Assembly (NCBI RefSeq): GCF_000968685.2
Contig: NZ_LAKD02000096.1
Location: 28,028 to 92,027, forward strand
Origin: Streptomyces antioxidans
GTDB lineage: Bacteria; Actinomycetota; Actinomycetes; Streptomycetales; Streptomycetaceae
Reading direction: 5' to 3'
Length of the DNA: 64,000 bases
In this document: positions 25,067 through 33,076 of the stretch, piece after piece
How positions within the stretch are numbered: position 1 is the stretch's first letter
Layout: every line of letters begins with the position of its first letter
The notes under the pieces: generated by a model
Told to the model about the DNA's origin: nothing
The model's input: the letters and a program-made list of their open reading frames with translations, nothing else
Databases searched by the model: none
Translations under genes and position numbers: made by a program

Positions 25067-25558
25067 ATGACACACCAGCCCGTACCGTTCGACGATCTGG
25101 ACCGCAAAATCGTTGCGGCGCTGGTCGCCAACGCCAGGACCAGCTTCACGGAGATCGGCGCCGCGATCGGGCTCTCGGCCTCCGCGGTCAAGCGCCGCGT
25201 CGACCGGATGCGGGAGACCGATGTGATCACCGGCTTCACCACCACCGTGCGCCCGGCCGCCCTGGGCTGGCGGACCGAGGCGTATGTCGAGGTGTACTGC
25301 GACAGCGCCGCGCCACCCCGGCGCCTCGCGGAGGTCGTGCGCAACTATCCGGAGATCATCGCGGCCATGACGGTGACCGGCGGCGCGGACGCCCTGCTGC
25401 ATGTCATGGCCACCGATGTGGAGCATTTCGAGGAGGTGCTCGAACGCATCCGGGCCGAGCCCTTCGTCCGCCAGACGATCAGCTACATGGTGCTGTCGCA
25501 CCTGCTCACGGGCAGTGCGGAGGCCGGTGCGGCCCCTCCCGCGACCGCCACGCAATGA
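25067..25558 (+). CDS. Lrp/AsnC-family transcriptional regulator
   Basis: A 163-residue regulator. N-terminal HTH: FDDLDRKIVAALVANARTSFTEIGAAIGLSASAVKRRVDRMRETDVITGF. C-terminal RAM/ligand-binding domain: EAYVEVYCDSAAPPRRLAEVV, MTVTGGADALLHVMATDVEHFEEVLERI. The position 134 bp before ddaH-rocD on the same strand suggests it senses an amino acid such as ornithine or arginine and controls those genes (inference from context). A candidate operator lies at 24945-24957. Confidence 0.93.
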   Translation: MTHQPVPFDDLDRKIVAALVANARTSFTEIGAAIGLSASAVKRRVDRMRETDVITGFTTTVRPAALGWRTEAYVEVYCDSAAPPRRLAEVVRNYPEIIAAMTVTGGADALLHVMATDVEHFEEVLERIRAEPFVRQTISYMVLSHLLTGSAEAGAAPPATATQ

Positions 25559-25692
25559 ACCGCCGCGGACCGGCCCCTACACGCAGCATCGATGCGAACG
25601 CGCGCAGTTTTCCTTTCTTGTCTCCCCTCTCCTCCGCTTTCTACCGTTGATTCATCCCCCCGGTCGCCCGCGGAAGCGAGAGGAACCCTCCG

Positions 25693-26502
25693 TTGTCCCT
25701 TACGCGTGTGCCGCGCCCCAGGCGCTTCCTGACCTGTGCCCCCAGATATTTCGATGTTCGGTATGCCATCAATCCCTGGATGCGCGAGGACACCGAGGTC
25801 GACACCGACCTCGCCCGGGCGCAGTGGGAGACGCTGATCCGCGCCTACCGCGACCACGGCCACCGTGTCGAATCCATCGAGCCGGTGGCGGGGCTGCCGG
25901 ACATGGTGTTCGCGGCGAACTCGGCCGTCGTCCTGGAGGGCCGGGTCTTCGGCTCGCGATTCCACGCACCGCAGCGCCGTCCGGAACAGCTCGCCTACGA
26001 ACGGTGGTTCAAGGCGGCCGGATTCGACGTCCATCCGCCGGAATCGGTGTGCGAGGGCGAGGGCGACCTGATACCGGCCGGGCCCTACATCCTGGCGGGC
26101 AGCGGCTTCCGCACCACCCGGGCGGCCCATCAGGAGGTGCAGGAGTTCTTCGGGGTGCCGACCATCAGCCTGCTGCTGGTGGACCCGTACTTCTACCACC
26201 TGGACACGGCGCTGTTCGTCCTCGACGACCGGAACATCGCCTACTACCCGGAGGCGTTCTCCCCCGGCAGCCGTGAGGTACTGGAACGGCTCTACCCCGA
26301 CGCGCTGATCGCCACCCGCGACGACGCCATGGCCTTCGGGCTCAACGCCGTCTCCGACGGCCGAAACGTCTTCGTCACGCCCCAGGCCACCGGGCTCATC
26401 GACCAGCTCACCGACCGCGGCTACGTCCCCGTTCCCGTCGACATGTCGGAACTGCACAAGGCCGGCGGGAGCATCAAGTGCTGCACTCAGGAGATCCGCT
26501 GA
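25693..26502 (+). CDS. ddaH: N(omega),N(omega)-dimethylarginine dimethylaminohydrolase-type amidinohydrolase
   Basis: A 269-residue enzyme of the amidinotransferase/DDAH fold. It hydrolyses the guanidino group of (methyl)arginine to give citrulline and an amine. Seen: the FLTCAPRYFDVRYAINPWM start, substrate-binding DMVFAANSAVV, GEGDLIPAGPYILAG, the catalytic histidine region FYHLDTALFVL, and the C-terminal nucleophile cysteine in GGSIKCCTQEIR. The TTG start is supported by GAGAGGAACCCTCCG. It overlaps rocD by one base (TGATG). In Streptomyces this pair is often next to an Lrp regulator, as here. Substrate could be plain arginine or methylarginine. Confidence 0.9.
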   Translation: MSLTRVPRPRRFLTCAPRYFDVRYAINPWMREDTEVDTDLARAQWETLIRAYRDHGHRVESIEPVAGLPDMVFAANSAVVLEGRVFGSRFHAPQRRPEQLAYERWFKAAGFDVHPPESVCEGEGDLIPAGPYILAGSGFRTTRAAHQEVQEFFGVPTISLLLVDPYFYHLDTALFVLDDRNIAYYPEAFSPGSREVLERLYPDALIATRDDAMAFGLNAVSDGRNVFVTPQATGLIDQLTDRGYVPVPVDMSELHKAGGSIKCCTQEIR

Positions 26503-27812
26503 TGACCGCCACCACTCCCCTCGCCGCCGACTCCACCGCCGCCGGTTCGGGCGCCTCCGGTGCCGCCGCCGGTCCTGCCGCCGGTTCCGGCTCGGCCGTG
26601 GCGAACGGCGCCGCCCGCTCCTCGCAGGAGCTGATCCGCGCCGAGGAGACCTCGCTCGCGCACAACTACCACCCGCTGCCCGTGGTCGTCGCCCACGCCG
26701 AGGGCAGCTGGGTCAGGGACGTCGAGGGACGCCGCTATCTGGACATGCTGGCCGGGTACTCCGCCCTCAACTTCGGCCACCGCCACCCGGCGCTGATCGA
26801 GGCCGCCCACCGCCAGCTCGACCAGCTCACACTGACCTCGCGGGCCTTCCACAACGACCGGCTGGCCGGGTTCGCCGAGGGGGTGGCGGAGCTCACCGGG
26901 CTCTCCATGGTGCTGCCGATGAACACCGGCGCGGAGGCCGTGGAGAGCGCCATCAAGGTCGCCCGCAAGTGGGCGTACGAGGTGAAGGGCGTGGCCCCGG
27001 ACCGGGCCACCATCGTGGTGGCGGCCGACAACTTCCACGGCCGTACGACGACGATCGTCGGATTCTCCACCGACCCCGTGGCACGCGACGGCTTCGGCCC
27101 GTTCGCCCCGGGCTTCCGCGTCGTGCCGTACAACGACCTCGCGGCGCTGGAGGCCGCCGTCGACGAGACCACGGCGGCGGTCCTCATCGAGCCCATCCAG
27201 GGCGAGGCGGGCGTGGTCATCCCCGATGACGGCTATCTGCGCGGGGTGCGCGAGCTGACCCGGCGCACCGGGACGCTGTTCATCGCCGATGAGATCCAGT
27301 CCGGTCTGGGCCGCACCGGCACCACCCTGGCCGTCGAGCACGAGTCGGTGATGCCGGATGTGCTGCTGCTCGGCAAGGCGCTGGGCGGCGGGATCGTGCC
27401 GGTGTCGGCGGTGGTGGCCGACCGTGCGGTGCTCGGAGTGCTGCGCCCCGGTGAGCACGGCTCCACCTTCGGGGGCAATCCGCTGGCCGCCGCGGTCGGC
27501 TCGGCCGTGGTCGATCTGCTGCGCACCGGCGAATTCCAGCGCCGGGCACGGGAGTTGGGCGAGGTGCTGAGGGACGGGCTGACGGCACTGACCGGCAAGG
27601 GCGTCGTGGGTTACCGCTGCCGCGGGCTGTGGGCGGGCGTCGATGTGGACCCCGCGCTCGGCACCGGCCGCGAGGTGAGCGAGCGGCTGATGGCCGAGGG
27701 GATCCTGGTCAAGGACACCCATGGCTCGACGATCCGGCTGGCACCGCCGCTGACCATCACCCGAGAGGAGCTGGAGGGGGCGCTGGCGGCACTGGAGAAG
27801 GTGCTCGGCTGA
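26502..27812 (+). CDS. rocD: Ornithine aminotransferase
   Basis: A 436-residue PLP-dependent class III aminotransferase converting ornithine and 2-oxoglutarate to glutamate semialdehyde and glutamate. Seen: NYHPLPVVVAHAEGSWVRDVEG, FGHRHPALI, MNTGAEAVESAIKVARKW, NFHGRTTTIVGFS, EPIQGEAGVVIP, DEIQSGLGRTG, and the PLP lysine in LLLGKALGGG. ATG at 26502 overlaps the ddaH stop and has AGGAG just upstream. The first ~40 residues are an Ala/Gly/Ser-rich extension (GSGASGAAAGPAAGSG) absent from typical RocD and probably disordered. It works with ddaH in moving arginine-derived nitrogen into glutamate and proline metabolism. Confidence 0.95.
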   Translation: MTATTPLAADSTAAGSGASGAAAGPAAGSGSAVANGAARSSQELIRAEETSLAHNYHPLPVVVAHAEGSWVRDVEGRRYLDMLAGYSALNFGHRHPALIEAAHRQLDQLTLTSRAFHNDRLAGFAEGVAELTGLSMVLPMNTGAEAVESAIKVARKWAYEVKGVAPDRATIVVAADNFHGRTTTIVGFSTDPVARDGFGPFAPGFRVVPYNDLAALEAAVDETTAAVLIEPIQGEAGVVIPDDGYLRGVRELTRRTGTLFIADEIQSGLGRTGTTLAVEHESVMPDVLLLGKALGGGIVPVSAVVADRAVLGVLRPGEHGSTFGGNPLAAAVGSAVVDLLRTGEFQRRARELGEVLRDGLTALTGKGVVGYRCRGLWAGVDVDPALGTGREVSERLMAEGILVKDTHGSTIRLAPPLTITREELEGALAALEKVLG

Positions 27813-27869
27813 CCGAAGCCAACCAAAGCCGATCGAGCCGACCCAGCTAATCGAGCTGATCAAGACGAC

Positions 27870-27911
27870 GAAGCGCCGGGCCGCATTACGTTTTATACGG
27901 CCCGGCGCTTC
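27870..27911. terminator. Strong terminator after rocD
   Basis: A perfect 14-bp inverted repeat: GAAGCGCCGGGCCG (27870-27883) and its complement (27898-27911) around a 14-base loop that contains TTTTATA. The stem is GC rich and lies 58 bp after the rocD stop, where the lrp-ddaH-rocD transcript should end. Confidence 0.9.
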
Positions 27912-28095
27912 CTCATGTTCAATCCCGCTCGGAGATTCTTTATCGGCGCCCCCTTCGCGCCCCCGTCAGAACCGCGAACCGCAGGTAACGCCCAGGACAC
28001 GGCGGCCTTTCCGTGTTTTTATGTACCTTGTTGAGCATTCCGCTCTTCCCGATCGCACAGTGTGCAACACTCCGTGTCAGCCGATACCGCGGCAA

Positions 28096-28119
28096 GCCTT
28101 ACGGGATATCCCGTAAGGC
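28096..28119. repeat. 24-bp perfect palindrome with no spacer
   Basis: Half-site GCCTTACGGGAT is followed immediately by its exact reverse complement. It lies about 45 bp before the first recognisable residue of the pabAB remnant. A further small inverted repeat AGTGT-GCA-ACACT is at 28059-28071. The absence of a loop favours a protein-binding site or recombination site over a terminator. The 27912-28095 stretch otherwise shows nothing. Confidence 0.75.
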
Positions 28120-28162
28120 CGGGTGATGGGATTGCGCGGCCCGGGGGCCCGGTAATACCCGG

Positions 28163-29076
28163 TCGGCCCTCGGCGCCCAGGCGCGGGTGGTGACCGCGCC
28201 CGAACCCAAGCACGGGCATCTGTCCAGGATCAAACACGGCGGGCGCGGGCTGTTCCGCGGTCTTCCGCAGGACTTCACGGCCGTGCGCTACCACCCGCTG
28301 TGTGTGGCCGAGCCGCTGCCGCTGGGGCTCCGGGACATCGCCTGGTCCGAGGACGGTGTGCTGATGGGGCTGCGGCACCGGGCCCGTCCGCTGTGGGGCG
28401 TCCGGTTCCACCCGGAGTCGGTGCTGACCGGATACGGCCACCGCATGCTCGGCAACTTCCGCGATCTGACCATTGAGCACGCCAACGGCGAGTCGGTGAC
28501 CTCCACCGTGCCCCCAGCCGCCACCGTGACCTTAGCCTCCGCCGAGGGCCGCGCCGCGCCCGTACGGCGGCCAGGACCACGGCCAGGAGGGGCGCGGCGG
28601 GCGGAGCGGGCACCGCGCCGGGTTCACCGCCCACCCCCGAGAAGCGCGTCCCGGAGTGGACTCCCCCGCCCCCGGAGGGCTCGTCTACCGGCTGCACGCC
28701 CGATGGCTGGCGGACGCCACCGACACCGAGACGGCCTTCACCCGGCTGTACGCGGAGGCGCCGCACGCGTTCTGGCTGGACAGTTCGCGCGCCGAGTCCG
28801 GAGCTTCCACTGCTGGCGGGCGTGACCTCGGCCCTGATCCAGGACCGGGCGGCCGAGCTGGGCGTCCGCACCGAGCACCGCCGCCGCACCGTGCAGGAGC
28901 TGGACGGCCGTGAGGTGTGGCTGGTCAACGCGGTGCACGGCATCCGCCCGGTGACCGCCCGGCTGGGCCGCCCGCTGCGGGCTGGCCCGGCGCTGCGCGC
29001 CGCCTCCTGGCAGACGTGGCTCAACGGCGTCTCCGAGCCCCTGGCCGCCCGCCCCCTGACCGCCGCGACCCCCTGA
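28163..29076 (+). pseudogene. Deletion-fused remnant of pabAB and pabC
   Basis: Three homologous pieces occur in different frames. 28163-28515 encodes the C-terminal half of a class I glutamine amidotransferase (ARVVTAPEPKHGHLSRIKHGG, then GVRFHPESVLTGYGHRMLGNFRDL). About 28656-28800, in another frame, gives YRLHARWLADATDTETAFTRLYAE and PHAFWLDSSRAES, the start of the chorismate-binding half of PabAB. From about 28804 in the third frame, LPLLAGVTSALIQDRAAELGVR to REVWLVNAVHGIRPVT is the C-terminal end of a class IV aminotransferase (aminodeoxychorismate lyase, PabC). The amidotransferase N-terminus, most of the chorismate domain and the PabC N-terminus are missing. It cannot make p-aminobenzoate. 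Confidence 0.85.
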
Positions 29077-29178
29077 CCGCCCCGATCGCCCGAGGAACCG
29101 ACCGCGACTGACCCCGACGCCCGCGCACCGCACCCCCGCGACCGCGCACCGGCGTCAGCACTCGCTGGAGGCCAGATC

Positions 29179-29796
29179 ATGAGCGCCCATGGACCGCGAC
29201 ACGTATTCGGGCCGCGTCCGCCCCTGCTCAGACGTCCGGCCAGGGGGCCAACCCGCTGCGCCGCCGGACGGAGCGGATCCAGACCTGGTGCACCGTGCTG
29301 TTCGCGCTGATCCTCGCGGTCGGACTGCCGGTCGCCGCGATCAGCGCGGGGTACGCGGCACACGCCTCCCAGCCGCGCGTCGTGGCGGCCGAGACCTCGG
29401 CCCGGCACCAGATCACCGCACGGCTCGCCGATGCCGCGCCCAGCCCGGCCCGGCCGACAGCGATGTGCGGGAGCCACGGCAGGCGCGGGTGCACTGGGTC
29501 GCGGATGACGGTGCGTGCCATACGGGCACCGCCACGGTGGCGGGCAATGGCGGCTCCGGGGACGCGGTGCGGGTCTGGGTGAACCGCGAGGGCGCCCTGG
29601 CGCAGCCGCCCTCCTCCCCCTCGACCGCGCGGACCATGGGCTGGTTCACCGGCTGTATCACCGCGGCGACGGTGGCCGCGCTCGCGTTGACGGGGCGGGC
29701 CCGGTGCGGCGGGCCCTGGACCGCAGCCGCTACGCCCGATGGGAGGCAGAGTGGAAGGTGGTGGAACCCGCGTGGTCCGGCAGGAACCGCCGCTGA
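29179..29796 (+). pseudogene. Frameshifted Rv1733c-family membrane protein
   Basis: The usual Rv1733c-like layout is spread over three frames. The N-terminal NPLRRRTERIQTW and TM1 (VLFALILAVGLPVAAISAGYAA, then TSARHQITARLADAAPSPA) are in one frame to about 29450. VHWVADDGACHTGTATV through GDAVRVWVNREGALAQPP and TM2 (WFTGCITAATVAALALTG) are in a second frame. The tail RRALDRSRYARWEAEWKVVEPAWSGRNRR is in a third, ending at 29796. At least two frameshifts are needed to rebuild it, so it is inactive unless these are sequencing errors. Family members are membrane proteins of unknown function, known from the mycobacterial dormancy regulon. Confidence 0.8.
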
Positions 29797-29848
29797 GAGC
29801 AGCCACCCGAAAGGTTGCGAGCAGTCACCAGAAGGTGAGGAGCAGACC

Positions 29849-30139
29849 ATGTCACACACGGTGGAGTGGAGGATCCGTCTCTGCCTCTCCGAGGACGAGG
29901 GGCAGACCAGGGCGAGCGTCGAGCTGGACACCGGGTCCACGGCGCTCACCGGCCGGGGGCTGGCCCGGTGCAACCCGGACGACGAGGACGTGCCCGTGAT
30001 CGGCGATGAGCTCGCGGCCGGGCGGGCGCTCAGCGATCTGGGGCAGCAGCTGGTGCGGGCCGCCGAGCACGACCTGGAGAGCGTGGGCACGCCCCCGGCC
30101 TCGCGCAGGCCACGGCCCGGCTACGGCTGGATCGCCTGA
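29849..30139 (+). CDS. DUF1876 (dsRBD-fold) protein
   Basis: A 96-residue protein starting MSHTVEWRIRLCLSEDEGQTRASVELDTGSTALTGRG, with the family's second half VPVIGDELAAGRALSDLGQQLVRAAEHDLE. The ATG follows GGTGAGGAGCAGACC. DUF1876 proteins are small, have a double-stranded-RNA-binding-like fold, and are often found with universal stress proteins and Rv1733c-like proteins in hypoxia-type loci of actinobacteria (recalled, not checked). Here the neighbour is the decayed Rv1733c-like gene 52 bp upstream. This gene itself looks intact. Function is unknown. Confidence 0.88.
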   Translation: MSHTVEWRIRLCLSEDEGQTRASVELDTGSTALTGRGLARCNPDDEDVPVIGDELAAGRALSDLGQQLVRAAEHDLESVGTPPASRRPRPGYGWIA

Positions 30140-30199
30140 GGGCCGGAACGCCTGGGCAACCCCGCCACCCCAGCACTACACATTATTTATGAATACATC

Positions 30200-30228
30200 T
30201 TGACAGCCTGTTGGCACCCCCGGACGAT
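30200..30228 (+). promoter_or_regulatory. Candidate promoter before the cellulase-like gene
   Basis: A consensus -35 hexamer TTGACA (30200-30205) is followed after 17 bp by GACGAT (30223-30228), a weak -10. The GTG start lies about 55 bp downstream, behind GGGGAGCCCCT. An AT-rich patch (TTATTTATGAATACATC) directly precedes it, unusual for this DNA. Confidence 0.45.
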
Positions 30229-30283
30229 GAACCGATCTCTCTCGTCTCTGTCATCGCCGAGCCGCCGACCGCGGGGAGCCCCT

Positions 30284-31537
30284 GTGACGCTGTCGCAGCA
30301 TCTGCCGGACAAACTGACCATCTCGCTCTGGGACTTCAGCTGGTACACCCGCACCGGCCCGGATGAGCCCTTCGCCGATCTCGACCGCGCCTTCGCGGAT
30401 GCCGTGGCCCGCGGCTACAACACGGTGCGCATCTGCGCCATGCCGTTCCTGCTCTTCGGCTCCCGGCTGGACACGACCAAGCTGCGCCCTTCGGCGCTGG
30501 GCGGCGCGTACGGCCAGCGGATGCGCTGGTACGACCTGGGCGGCGGGGGCGAGATCGACGGACGGGCGTGGCTGCGCGAGCTGTTCGAGGCCGCCCTGCG
30601 CCATGACTGCTTCGTCATCCTCTCCAGCTGGGAGTACCAGCAGAGCCCGTCGTTCGGCGAGGACCGGGCCTGGTTCGACGCACTGATGGCCGTCGATCCC
30701 GAGCGGCGCGCCGAGGCGCTCGCGGATGCGCTGGCCGACCTGATCGACTTCCTGGTGATCCACGGCCTGGACGACCGTATCGCCTTCACCGAGCTGCACA
30801 ACGAGGTCCAGGGCAGCCGGCTCGCCGAAGGGCTGGACGGCGACAAGGTCGTCGCGCTCCGGCCGCGGCTGGAGCGGGGCATCGCCCGGTTCAAGGAGCG
30901 CCACCCCAACCGGCCGGTCACGGTCAACTACGCCAAGGTGCCGGTCGGTTCGCTGCGCGGGGTCCCCCGCGAGGTGGATGTGGCGGTCTTCCACCCCTAT
31001 GTCTACGGGGTGCTGGACGAGCTGCTGACCACCTTCGCCGTCCGCGACCTGACCCGCCCCTTCCCGCAGGAGGCGGTCCGCCGGGAGCTGCTGCGCCCCG
31101 GCGCCCCCGATCTGGCCGACTGGGCCCCTCCGCCCGGCGACCGCTGGCGGATGGAGGCCACCACGGTCGGCCCCCGGGAGATCTACGTCCACGACTGGTG
31201 CGACCCCGACCGCTGGGACGCCTGGCTGTACGACCGCTACGCCGTGCACCGGCTGGCGATGGACCAGCGGCTGGTCACCTGGATCGAGGCGGCCGCGGAC
31301 TGGGCCGCCGCGAACGGGGTCCCGCTGGTCTTCGGCGAGGGCTGGATCGGCTACACCCCGCTGCACGGGACCTTCGAGGAGGGCCCGGTGGGGGCCGCGT
31401 TCTGCCGCCGCGCGGTCGAGGAGTCGGCACGGGTGGGCGCGTGGGGCGCGGTGGTGTGCTCCAACGCGGCGCCCCAGCACCCGATGTGGCAGGACATCGC
31501 GCTCCAGCGGGAGTGCAACGCGGTGCTGCGCGGCTGA
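30284..31537 (+). CDS. Cellulase-like GH-A clan family protein
   Basis: A 417-residue predicted cytoplasmic glycoside hydrolase-like protein without a signal peptide. It has TIM-barrel features of clan GH-A: ISLWDFSWYTRTGPDEPFADLDRAFADAVARGYNTVRI at strand 1-2, CFVILSSWEYQQSPSFGEDRAW, the acid/base motif FTELHNEVQGS (Asn-Glu), and the probable nucleophile glutamate in PLVFGEGWIGYTPLHG. GTG at 30284 is chosen for the GGGGAG site 5 bases upstream; an ATG at 30227 would add an unconserved 19-residue leader. It resembles proteins annotated as sugar-binding cellulase-like. The substrate is unknown. It precedes anmK, but 206 bp separate them. Confidence 0.82.
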   Translation: MTLSQHLPDKLTISLWDFSWYTRTGPDEPFADLDRAFADAVARGYNTVRICAMPFLLFGSRLDTTKLRPSALGGAYGQRMRWYDLGGGGEIDGRAWLRELFEAALRHDCFVILSSWEYQQSPSFGEDRAWFDALMAVDPERRAEALADALADLIDFLVIHGLDDRIAFTELHNEVQGSRLAEGLDGDKVVALRPRLERGIARFKERHPNRPVTVNYAKVPVGSLRGVPREVDVAVFHPYVYGVLDELLTTFAVRDLTRPFPQEAVRRELLRPGAPDLADWAPPPGDRWRMEATTVGPREIYVHDWCDPDRWDAWLYDRYAVHRLAMDQRLVTWIEAAADWAAANGVPLVFGEGWIGYTPLHGTFEEGPVGAAFCRRAVEESARVGAWGAVVCSNAAPQHPMWQDIALQRECNAVLRG

Positions 31538-31743
31538 GGGCGGGCCCGTACGGCACCGCGCCGTCACGTAACTCGGGCCCCGTACGGCACCGTTGCCCCG
31601 CTCCTCCCCCTCGGGGCGTACGGGATCTGCCCGGGCCTCGAGCGCCACTGGAGCCGCGCTCGCGCTGATAGCCACGCTCCCTGGCGGGTACGGACATCAC
31701 ATCGCCTTGGCGGTGATGGCTAAGAGGGCGGGGAGGAGACATC

Positions 31744-32916
31744 GTGCGGGTGATCGGGCTGGTGTCGGGCACGTCCCATGACGCGGTGGACGCCGCTGCG
31801 GCCGATCTGGTGCTCGACGGCGACACCGTGGTGCTGGCCCCGCTGGGGCTGGTCAGCGAGGCGTATCCGGAGGCGCTGCGGTCGGCGCTGAGCGCCGCGC
31901 TGCCCCCGGCGGCCACCACCATGCGGGACGTGTGCGCCCTCGACACCCGGATCGGCCAGGCGTTCGCCGCGCTCGCGGCGCGCGCGGACCGGGAGTTGTG
32001 CGAGGGGCGCGCGGACCTCATCGGCTTCCACGGCCAGACGGTGTACCACTGGACCGAGGGCGGGGAGGTACGCGGCACGCTCCAGCTCGGCCAGCCCGCC
32101 TGGGTCGCCGAGGCCACCGGCTGCCCGGTGGTCTCCGATCTGCGCACCCGGGATGTGGCCGCGGGCGGCCAGGGCGCTCCCCTGGTCAGCCTGGTGGACG
32201 CCCTGTGGCTGCGCGGGCGGCCCGGGGTGTGCGCCGCCCTGCACCTGGGCGGGACCGCCACCATCACGGTGGTCTCCGGCGTCGGGGATCCGCTGGCCTT
32301 CGACACCGGTCCGGCGAACGCGCTCATCGACGCGGCGGCCCGCGAGCTGACGGGCGGCGGGCTGGACCATGACGCGGACGGCACCATGGCGGCGCGCGGC
32401 ACCGTTCACGAGCCGCTGCTGGAGCGGCTGCTGGCCGAGCCGTACTACGCGCGGCCCGCGCCCAAGACCACCGGCAAGGAGCCGTTTCCCGCGGCCTGTC
32501 TGCGGGCAGCCCTGGCCGCCACGGGACCGGTGCCGGACGATGATGTGGTCGCCACCGTCACCGGACTGGCGGCCCGTACCGTGGCCGACGCCGTGCGGAA
32601 GGTGCATGCCACCGAGGTGATCGCCTCGGGCGGCGGCACCCGCAACCCCAGCCTGATGGGGGCATTGCGCCGGGAGCTGGGCCCCATCGCGCTGCGCACC
32701 TCCGATGACCTCGGCCTGCCGGTGGCGGCGAAGGAGGCGCACGCATTCGCCGTCCTCGCCTTCCTGACCGCCCATGGGCTGGCCGGCACGGTGCCGAGCT
32801 GCACCGGCGCCCGCCATCCCAGCGTGCTGGGGTCGATCACCCCGGGGCGCCGCGGCCTCGGCCTGCCCGCGGCGGGGCGGCCCGCGCCCACCCGGCTGGA
32901 GGTCTTCCGCCGCTGA
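31744..32916 (+). CDS. anmK: Anhydro-N-acetylmuramic acid kinase
   Basis: A 390-residue sugar kinase of the ASKHA fold that cleaves and phosphorylates anhydro-MurNAc to MurNAc-6-phosphate during peptidoglycan recycling. Motifs: VIGLVSGTSHDAVDAAA at the N-terminus (phosphate 1), LIGFHGQTVYHW, the catalytic aspartate in VVSDLRTRDVAAGGQGAPLV, HLGGTATITVV, FDTGPANALIDAAA, and EVIASGGGTRNPSLMGAL (adenosine motif). GTG start behind GGAGGAGACATC. In the window no murQ or ABC importer accompanies it, so recycling genes must be elsewhere. Confidence 0.95.
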   Translation: MRVIGLVSGTSHDAVDAAAADLVLDGDTVVLAPLGLVSEAYPEALRSALSAALPPAATTMRDVCALDTRIGQAFAALAARADRELCEGRADLIGFHGQTVYHWTEGGEVRGTLQLGQPAWVAEATGCPVVSDLRTRDVAAGGQGAPLVSLVDALWLRGRPGVCAALHLGGTATITVVSGVGDPLAFDTGPANALIDAAARELTGGGLDHDADGTMAARGTVHEPLLERLLAEPYYARPAPKTTGKEPFPAACLRAALAATGPVPDDDVVATVTGLAARTVADAVRKVHATEVIASGGGTRNPSLMGALRRELGPIALRTSDDLGLPVAAKEAHAFAVLAFLTAHGLAGTVPSCTGARHPSVLGSITPGRRGLGLPAAGRPAPTRLEVFRR

Positions 32917-33076
32917 GCGGGACTCCGCGCGGCCGGTGGAGCCCCCAGCGCAAAAGGGGATGTTGGCACCGGCCGTCGCAGGAGTACGTTGGGGAACGGC
33001 TCGCTATCAAAGGGGTGAATGTGGGTAAGGGACCCCTAGTTGCCGACGGGGGGCCTGAACGGGGGGACGGGGGCAC

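Noticed and set aside
28019..28480. Minus-strand small protein over the pab remnant
   Set aside because: The plus strand shows amidotransferase homology; the minus frame is its complement with no family features.
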